Source of the DNA: Colocasia esculenta
Lineage: Eukaryota > Streptophyta > Magnoliopsida > Alismatales > Araceae
Assembly (NCBI GenBank): GCA_014218235.1
Contig: CM024759.1
Span: forward strand, 4,790,712-4,854,711
DNA length: 64,000 nucleotides
Reading direction: 5' to 3'
Shown here in pieces: positions 56,960-64,000 of the stretch. A model generated the notes under the pieces. That model was not told the origin of the DNA, ran no database searches, and saw only the letters and a list, made by a program, of their open reading frames with translations. A program made the position numbers and the translations under genes. Each line of letters opens with the position of its first letter. Within the stretch, counting starts at the first letter, position 1.

Positions 56960-59242
56960 TGTGACGGAACGCCTCGGCCAAGCCCGTTAAACTGATAACG
57001 CACTTGATCCGAGTCCGCCTCCCGCGAACGGGCCGAAGCCTCGCAAGGGAAACCAAACCACAGTCCGTGTAAACATAAAGGAACACACCACATTTCACAT
57101 ATATTTTTCACAATTTACATAGCCATATTCCATTAAAAACTATAAAGATGTACAAGAGTCTGGGGCATACCCCGAGGTACAACAAAGAATGTAAACAACT
57201 AACTAAACTACACTGCTGGAGCTACTCTGCTGGAGGTACTGACCCTGCACCGCTACGACGCGGTCCTGAACTGGACGTCGGACGAGAAACGTCCTCCTCG
57301 CCCTCACCTGTGGGGGTAGGGGGTGAGCCTCTCTAGTCACTGGCTCAGTAGGGAACTCCCCCAAAGCCGAACAAACCACAAACCACAGGTACGAAACAGT
57401 AAACAATACCAACAATATTTATATAACAGCTAAGCAAGTAAGTAAAGCTGTAAAGGTACTCACCGTCTGCCGACTACGAGAAACAGCTGTAATAATTAAA
57501 CGGCAAACCCAAACAGGTGTACAAGCTAAAGTAGAGACAGCCAACACGAGCCACGTAAACTGGTTCGCGACACCAGAAACTGACTCGGACAAACTAACAC
57601 AGGTCTATCTCTCAGTCTCGCAGCCACGGACGAAAGGTCCAGCTGCCGCTCCACGTGAAAAGACAAGCAACTGTGGAGACCAACTAAACACCACCACTTG
57701 CGGACCACACGGTCACAGGCCCATGCCTGACACCTCTAGAGATCCTGGCCCGGAACTCTCTAGAGTGAGGCACTGGAAAAGGACTAGATGGGGTCCAGTA
57801 CGTCTACTGGTGTCCGTACCCCCAACTACGAGCGCGCTACAAGTGACTAAAAACAAACTCAAGTGTCACTGTCCCACTGTCGTCTTTCCCTCAGCCGGAC
57901 GTACAACTCAACACAGGAGTGAGGGTGTCCAGGTCAGACGACACAGACCTCAACGGTACAACACAAGTACCGGGACAAAGCCCCGAGCTAATAGCCTGGC
58001 TCACAAAGAACCTGGGGCACCCAACTGGAGAGGTAACCACGGTAGGCGTCTACTACTTGCCACGCACACAAAACCACGTGCACGTCACACACAAACCACG
58101 TGAAACCTCACGTAAACCACAAGTAACCTCGGTCCACTACACGTGAACCCAACTGACTCGCGTAAACACCGCGCAGTCACGAAAGTAAGTAACTAATAGC
58201 ATACCTTGTATGCTAAACACGAGAACCATGTGCACTCAGTGCACCTCGTATGCTATCACGCATGCATTATCGATAAAATACCATAAATAGATATTTCTGC
58301 TCATACCCAGTAAACGGCCACATCGATTGCCGCTTATATCAGGTCAACGGCAAGGGACCTGGCCGTTAACCTCTTGGCTGAGGAGCTTGGCGACAAGCGA
58401 TGTTGACGCCAAGTTCTCTGGCCATATACCCTGTAGAAACCCTAATCCGGTTCTGCGGGCTTTCTACTCATTCTAATTACAGAAAAACATATAAATACTA
58501 TTCCTCTAGCATGTCAGAACCCAATACAACCCATTACAACATGCTTTACACATTAAACTACACAAACCACCCATTATCCCCGTATGGTGCAACCCGATCC
58601 GGAAATACATTATCATGCTGATTCCAGTGGTTATGATGTATTTTAATGTTTCTACGGAGCTAAACGGGTTCGTCCCCTACCTCAGAACGCGTTAGAATCT
58701 CCCGCAATCCCCCGGTTCACGTCGAGCCCTCCGCGAGCTCCCACGGGAATTGCACCACACCGCGGCGTTTCCTCGCGCAATCCAGCAACGCCGCGCGTTC
58801 TACGATCGTTCAACCACTCCTCGGAACCTGTTAGAAACTTCAGAAACACCAGGACGCAAAACTGGGGCAAGAGGGAGAGAGGGTGAGCTGAGAGAGCTGC
58901 CCTCGGGTGAGCATATAACCTGCAAAACTGTCAGGTTGGCGTCAACCCCCATGCCGCTAATAGCCACCGCCAGTCTAAACGTCCACAACTACTGCCGTTA
59001 AGCTCATGATGTAAACGTCCACTAAGCTGGACGCCTACCAATCAACGGCCACCCCTGGCCGCCAACTCAGACAGAACAACAGCAGGTCCTATTCCATTTC
59101 AGGACCCACCTTGCTCTACACCTGCTCAAACCACGCATGCACATTACACATTCTACACAACTGACCCACACTGGCCTCACAATGGCCGCCACATTCACAA
59201 CACACACGATCCGCATGTATCCGAAAAGCACGCGATGTTACA
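56960..59242 (-). mobile_element. 5' LTR of the chromovirus
   Basis: 2283 bp, about 98.8% identical to the 3' LTR by eye count. Confidence 0.97.
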
Positions 59243-59247
59243 TTAAA

Positions 59248-60260
59248 GCTCAACATGCAGTTGGGGGATCCTGAGCGAAGGCCATTACAGCTGCATAGGC
59301 CCATTGTCAAGCTTGGAACTAATGCCATCAGCAAAGTAATAGAAGTTGGCATACCACTGCCATTAATAGGAGGTCCACACACTGGAGCCTCTAAAATTCT
59401 TTTGCGGCCTACCATGCTGAAGGACAGCCAATAGTGTTCCATAAAGGGAAGCCTGTACCCAAACAGCCTCCAAATGATCTTGGCTAAAAGATGCCACTAA
59501 ATTGATGGAAATGGTCGAAGATCTGAAAGACATGCCAGAGCATATAAAGGCAAAATCTCAGAAGCAAAATATTCAAGTTCAAAATCAAACGAAAGTCGAG
59601 CTATATCAAGCAATGTGGTACCCTACCAATGTCAGGGGGCAACCACCATTCCCCCACAACAACAAAAGAGGTCGCGGATAGGAGACACAGGAAGGTCCCG
59701 CAGCTCACTATGTTGTAAATATGGTCAATATAAAGTTTCCAATAATTGAAACAAAGATGGGTGAGAATGATGCCCAGATGGACGAGGATTTCTCCCCAAA
59801 TGAAATAAGGGTTGTTCAAAACCTCAAAGAAAATTCAAGAAAAGGCTTATCCTTCCGAGAGCAAGAATGAAAGGTATCAATCTTTACATAAACTGACAAA
59901 GAAAGAAGCCCCATCGATATGGGACAACGAATGTCAGAAAATCTTTGACAAAATCTGCTCAATCTTCCTATACTGGGGGCACCTATCAAGGGCAAGTCTT
60001 TAATTGCGGCCATGTGTGCATCACTGGGGGTATTACTAGCTTTAAAATTAAAAAAAAAGAAGGAAAAAAAGTGAGAAGAAAGAAAAGAAAAAAAAGGAAA
60101 AGAAGATAAAAATAAAAAGAAAAAAAGGGGCAACGCATGACAGAATGCTTAACAACCCATCCAGTGCCAGAAGACTCCCCTCTGAATACAGAATTGATTG
60201 ATGAGGAGGTGCTCCCTGCTCAAGAAACTTATGAAGCACAAGAAACTCAACTTAAATATT
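59248..60260 (+). pseudogene. Degenerate protease/RT/RNase H remnant of the Ogre-like element
   Basis: Short traces remain: AYHAEGQPIVFHKGKP near 59415-59460, then LTKKEAPSIWDNECQKIF (59890-59945), which is the RT-RNase H junction seen in this lineage, and AAMCASLGVLLAL just before a 90-bp purine-rich tract (60048-60135). RT catalytic motifs are not found, so much of pol is deleted. Confidence 0.6.
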
Positions 60261-60267
60261 GACAATT

Positions 60268-60711
60268 ATATTTTGATGGACTGCCCGAGCTTCTCTCAAG
60301 GCTGATGGCACATCAACAAATATGGCAGGGGTGGGAATTGTCTTTGTGACCCCAGAAAAAGGGATATTGCACTACTCATGTGCTCTAATGGAATCCCTCT
60401 CAAATAATGAAGCAAAATATGAAGCCCTTATAGTTGGCTTGGAAATCACCCTAGAAATGGGTATAAGATGCATTGAAGTGTGTGGCGATTCATTGCTAGT
60501 CGTTAAACAAATGTTGGGCATTTTTGAAGTCCGAAAAGAAGAATTGAAAGCCTACTTTGAGGCAACTACAAGACTCAGCGATAGGTTCTACCACTTCAAA
60601 ATAGAACATATCAGAAGAAGTCAAAACTCTCAGGCTGATGCATTGGCTGAACTCGCACCTGCCCTTAAACTTTCCCTAAAAGGTGAACTGGTAATTACCA
60701 TAAAAAAATAG
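60268..60711 (+). pseudogene. Archaeal-type RNase H of the Ogre-like element
   Basis: QLYFDG holds the first catalytic Asp. After a small frame disturbance, AGVGIVFVTPEKGILHYSC, NNEAKYEALIVGLE (catalytic Glu) and GDSLLVVKQ (second Asp) follow, then SQNSQADALAELA. These are the marks of the second RNase H found in Tat and Ogre elements. The open part is 60322-60711, and catalytic residues are retained. Confidence 0.85.
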
Positions 60712-60715
60712 AAGA

Positions 60716-61198
60716 TTGCTTCCGAGCACTCTGAATCGCCATGATGGTTTGACAACCTTTGAAGCAAATACACTGGAAGAAAAGGAAAGTCAAGAAAAAG
60801 ATGATTGGCGTATTCCTATCATCAAAATAAAAAATGGTTGGCTACCAGACAAAAGAGGGGAGCGAGTGCAATTGCTGCGAAGAGCTGCTTCCTACAAATT
60901 GATAAATGACACATTATATAAGTTCACACCTGAAAAGGACAAGTCGGTACTGCTGAGATGCCTCTCTCTGAAAGAGGCCAAGATGGTCATGCGGGAGGTA
61001 CATGCAGAACTATGTGGAGCCCACCAATCTGGCTCAAAAAGAAATGAAAATCAACATAAAAGCAAAGACTTTTATTGGCCAACCATGTTTACAAATTGTG
61101 AGCGGTTTGCTCGAACCTACCTCCAATGCCAGGCCTATGGGCCCGTACCAAGAAAGCCTTCAACGAAACTTTATGCAAGCTCATGGTCAAGTTGGTAA
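60716..61198 (+). pseudogene. Integrase finger region of the Ogre-like element
   Basis: LLRCLSLKEAKMVMREVHAE begins the integrase N-terminal part, followed by LCGAHQSG and CERFARTYLQCQ. The HHCC spacing is partly kept. The frame then runs into unrelated residues and a stop; the DDE core is missing, deleted between about 61150 and 61210. Confidence 0.75.
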
Positions 61199-61227
61199 AT
61201 GGCCAAAAGCGCGATTGAGACGAAAAG

Positions 61228-61713
61228 ATGTATGAAGCTCTATGGGCCTATCGCACCGTCTATAAAATTCCTACGGGATGCTCGCCATTTTCCCTGGTTT
61301 ATGGGACTGAAGCAGCTATTCCTGTTGAAATTGAGCTCTCTTCTTATAGGGTAGCTCTCCACTACGAGCTCCCTACTAACGAGGGGAGCGAAATTGAAAG
61401 ACGGCTTGAAGAGTTGTCAAATATGGAGGAAAAATGTTTGGTTACATACCAACGTCTTCAAAATTATCAAGCACGGATGTCCCGGGCTTTTGACAAGCTA
61501 GTGAAAGAAAGAGCTTTTAAAAAGGGAGATCTTGTCGTGGTCAAGCAAAAAGACGTCATGGCCTCTCGTCCCAAAAGCAAATTCATAGCCAATTGGCTTG
61601 ACCCATTTGTGGTCGACAAAGTGTTTGAAGGTCTACACAGTAGTCGACCAGAAAGGAAATGTTATGTTCCCACCTTTAAATGGCAGACACATGAAACTGT
61701 ACCATACTCCTGA
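61228..61713 (+). pseudogene. Integrase C-terminal part of the Ogre-like element
   Basis: ALWAYRTVYKIPTGCSPFSL and VYGTEAAIPVEIEL are the well-known integrase core end. KEDLV-type sequence (FKKGDLVVVKQKD) and NWLDPFVVDKVF follow, from the C-terminal domain. It ends at 61713 in a frame with no stop. It lacks the catalytic core. Confidence 0.85.
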
Positions 61714-61858
61714 GTGTGAGTACGTCTACACAATGCAACAGGTGGATCTAACTTCGGTACACACTGAAGATATAGAAGTGATCTCGCTGCAAGATCTTCC
61801 AAATGAATAAAAAAAAAGAAGAAAAAAAAGAGGCTTAAAAATGAGGTGCCTCGGCAGA
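61714..61858 (+). other. Integrase tail and A-rich leader of the 3' region
   Basis: A short frame continues to 61810 in another register, then an A-rich tract at 61807-61840. It leads into the hairpin series. Confidence 0.5.
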
Positions 61859-62043
61859 CTTGATCCATTACTCTTTTAAAATGGATCAAGGGCAAAAATG
61901 CCTAAAACCCAGCTGAGGTGAAAACCCGAAAGGGCGTCTCAGGTAAAAATGGGAAACCCTGCTGCATGAAAACCCGAAAGGGCGTGCAGACAAAAGAAAG
62001 AAGGGGCTAATTGTGGTGAAAACCCAAAAAGGGCATCACAATT
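61859..62043 (+). other. Series of hairpins with conserved loops, 3' region of the Ogre-like element
   Basis: H0: CTTGATCCATT/AATGGATCAAG (61859-61890), 11-bp perfect stem. Then GGCAaaaaTGCC (61891-61902). H1: CTGAGGTG with CGTCTCAG (61913-61942). H2: CTGCATG with CGTGCAG (61962-61989). H3: AATTGTGGTG with CATCACAATT (62009-62043). H1-H3 share the interior AAAACCC(G/A)AAA(A)GGG, but their outer stems differ in sequence while staying paired (G-U pairs allowed). It lies after the integrase stop, so it would be 3' untranslated RNA. Confidence 0.8.
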
Positions 62044-62355
62044 TGTATGTCAAAAAAAAAAAAAAGATGATGATGAGGGTACTCTCTCGACCTTTCTTAG
62101 AACGAGATTGAGTTATCCCGCATTTCTTATAAAAAGAAAGACATAAGAGTTGGCAATGACGAAACAACCCCCAATTTCATTCAAATGAATAATCCAATTC
62201 TGGGGCTATGACCGAGACAACAATGATTGTGTCTTTCCGCCCTTATAAGAAGTGTGGAAAACTCAAACTCTGCTCAAAGAAAAAGAGAGGAGGAGAACCC
62301 AAACGAAAGAGAAAACTCTCATTCCAAAAAAAAAAGAAAAGAAAAGAGTCAAATT
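62044..62355 (+). other. 3' region spacer of the Ogre-like element
   Basis: It holds an A tract (62051-62066) and an A-rich stretch at 62300-62345. No repeat unit yet; no coding signal. Confidence 0.5.
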
Positions 62356-63350
62356 TCGAGCTTCTTTGGCTAACAAGCCGTCATGGCCAGTCAAAAAGCT
62401 CAAAATCCAGACCTTTTGGCTAACAAGCCGTCAAGGCCAGTCAAAGGTCAAAATTCATGTCTTTTGGCTAACAAGCCGTCAAGGCCAGTCAAAAGTCATA
62501 TCTCGAGCTTCTTTGGCTAACAAGCCAGCGTGGCCAGTCAAAAAACTCAAAATCCAGACCTCTTGGCTAACAAGCCGTCATGGCCAGTCAAAGGTCGAAA
62601 CCCATGTCTTTTGGCTAACAAGCCGTCAAGGCCAGCCAAAAGTCAAATCTCAAGCTTCTTTGGCTAACAAGCCGTCAAGGCCAGTCAAAAAAAAAAAGCT
62701 CAAAATCCAGACCTCTTGGTTAACAAGCCGCCAAGGCCAGTCAAAGGTCGAAACCCATGTCTTTTGGCTAACAAGCCGTCAAGGCCAGCCAAAAGTCAAA
62801 TCTCAAGCTTCTTTGGCTAACAAGCCGTCAAGGCCAGTCAAAAAGCTCAAAATCCAGACCTCTTGGCTAACAAGCCGTCAAGGCCAGTCAAAGGTCGAAA
62901 CCCATGTCTTTTGGCTAACAAGCCATCAAGGCCAGCCAAAAGTTAAATCTCAAGCTACTTTGGCTAACAAGCCATCAAGGCCAGTCAAAAAGCTCAAAAT
63001 CCGGACCTCTTGGCTAACAAGCCGCCAAGGCCAGTCAAAGGTCGAAACCCATGTCTTTTGGCTAACAAGCCGTCAAGGCCAGCCAAAAGTCAAATCTCAA
63101 GCTTCTTTGGTTAACAAGCCGTCAAGGCCAGTTAAAAAGCTCAAAATCCAGACCTCTTGGCTAACAAGCCGCCAAGGCCAGTCAAAGGTCGAAACCCATG
63201 TCTTTTGGCTAACAAGCCGTCAAGGCCAGCCAAAAGTCAAATCTCAAGCTTCTTTGGCTAACAAGCCGTCAAGGCCAGTCAAAAAGCTCAAAATCCAGAC
63301 CTTTTGGCTAACAAGCCGCCAAGGCCAGTCAGAAGTCAAATTACGAGCCC
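62356..63350 (+). repeat. 147-bp tandem array made of three 49-bp sub-repeats
   Basis: GCTTCTTTGG starts recur at 62360, 62507, 62654, 62807, 62954, 63101 and 63248, giving a 147-bp period (one unit is 6 bp longer through an A run). Each unit holds three versions of TTGGCTAACAAGCCGTCAAG. Each ends AGCCAAA or AGTCAAA, which pairs with TTTGGCT at its start. Tandem arrays in the 3' untranslated region are known for Ogre-type elements. Confidence 0.95.
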
Positions 63351-63354
63351 TAGA

Positions 63355-64000
63355 GGAGCCTCAATCCTCTAAACATATTCACGGCTCTCAGGGAAGCCTC
63401 TAATTCCCTACCATACACAAATCTAACTTCTCAATTCACGGCTCTCAGGGAAGCCTCTAATTCCCTACCATCCACAAATCTAGATTCTTAATCCATGGCC
63501 CACAGGGAAGCCTCTAATTCCCTACCATTCATAAACTCAAATTCTCAACCCACGGCTCTCAGGGAAGCCTCTAATTCCCTACCATACATAAATCCAAACT
63601 CTAAATCCATGGCTCTTAGGGAAGCCTTTAATTCCCTACCGACTATTGAACCCAAACTTTTGGCCAACACACTGTCAAGGTCGGCCAAACCAATTAAAAC
63701 CCAAGAAACAAATTCAAATTCCATGGCTCTCAGGGAAGCCCCTAATTCCCTACCATACATAAATCCAAATTCTCAATCCATGGTTCTCAGGGAAGCCTCT
63801 AATTCCCTATCATACACAAATCCAAACTCTCAGTCCATGGCTCTCAGGGAAGCCTCTAATTCCCTACTGACTATAAACCCAAGCTTCTGGCCAATACACC
63901 ATCAAGGTTGGCCAACCCAATTAAAATCTAAATTCAAATCCTACGGCTTTCGGGGAAGCCTTTAATTCCCTACCGCACATAAAACTCAAACCCTTGGCCA
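63355..64000 (+). repeat. 57-bp tandem array, continuing past the window
   Basis: Starts of the GGCTCTCAGGGAAGCCT motif recur about every 57 bp (near 63384, 63441, 63497, 63554, 63611, 63725, 63782, 63839). Each unit contains AGGGAA-gcctctaa-TTCCCT, a 6-bp hairpin. Copies of the 147-bp array's sub-repeat (TTTTGGCCAACACACTGTC and CTTCTGGCCAATACACCATC) interrupt it near 63656 and 63879. The window ends inside another such copy. Confidence 0.93.

Larger units (their letters stand above)
49801..59242 (-). mobile_element. Young Tekay-type chromovirus (Gypsy), 9442 bp
   Basis: Two LTRs (49801-52082 and 56960-59242) begin TGTGACGG and end CGTTACA or TGTTACA, flanked by TTAAA at 49796-49800 and 59243-59247. 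I counted about 28 differences in 2283 positions, mostly transitions. The gag-pol frame runs 56804-52200 with no frameshift and five stops. A C-terminal chromodomain-like region and initiator-Met primer site fit a Tekay/Del-type chromovirus. Confidence 0.96.
44601..64000 (+). mobile_element. Ogre-like (Tat) retrotransposon, incomplete at right
   Basis: The LTR ends ATTCTCACA at 46319, followed by a tRNA-Arg type primer site, an extra ORF1, gag, archaeal-type RNase H and integrase remnants, then a long repeat-rich 3' region. This order and primer are known features of Ogre elements. A Tekay-type element (49801-59242) splits it. Most of protease, RT and integrase core are missing. The 3' LTR would lie beyond 64000. 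The 5' boundary is approximate. Confidence 0.8.

Overview
This window is plant nuclear DNA, almost entirely transposable elements nested in one another, with a few decayed gene pieces. The evidence is spliced-gene fragments with GT donors, plant-type LTR retrotransposons (initiator-Met and Arg tRNA primer sites, a Tekay-like chromodomain, Tat/Ogre archaeal-type RNase H), plant L1 LINEs with DUF4283-like ORF1 and RNase H, a tRNA-derived SINE, and plant DRB-type dsRNA-binding domains. I see no bacterial signals. A monocot is possible, but the sequence does not settle it.

Left (1-6.5 kb): a 150/306-bp tandem array, a possible minus-strand first exon, a GC-rich minisatellite, a small palindromic TIR element, then a 5' remnant of a Tat-type Gypsy element whose gag is split by a 1.33-kb hAT-like element with an 8-bp target duplication. 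6.5-17.5 kb: a decayed Gypsy element (2.2-kb LTR, gag, protease, RT) split inside RT by an opposite-strand Tat element (11532-16970, TSD ATATG). 17.5-23.2 kb: a plus-strand L1-type LINE.

Centre (24-33 kb): the most notable structure, a large inverted duplication (arms 23977-29080 and 29119-32977, 38-bp spacer). Each arm carries a decayed gene for a three-domain double-stranded-RNA-binding protein of DRB type. A TATA-like box lies just outside the left arm only. Transcription through the locus would yield a multi-kilobase hairpin matching a gene family that works in small-RNA biogenesis. Shared and private lesions order its history.

33.9-41.3 kb: a minus-strand L1-type LINE interrupted by a GATCGG-rich TIR element that itself contains a large foldback. 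41.5-44.6 kb: two candidate exons, a SINE with target duplications, an exon split by a second, 180-bp GATCGG-rich element, and a fragment of another LINE. 44.6-64 kb: an Ogre-like element (tRNA-Arg primer site, extra ORF, gag, archaeal-type RNase H, integrase pieces) split by a young Tekay-type chromovirus (49801-59242; LTRs differ at about 28 of 2283 positions; TSD TTAAA). The Ogre 3' region is a run of hairpin-forming motifs and two tandem arrays (147-bp and 57-bp units), continuing past the window end.

No complete, clearly functional host gene is present. Coding entries are mostly transposon proteins with stops or frameshifts.
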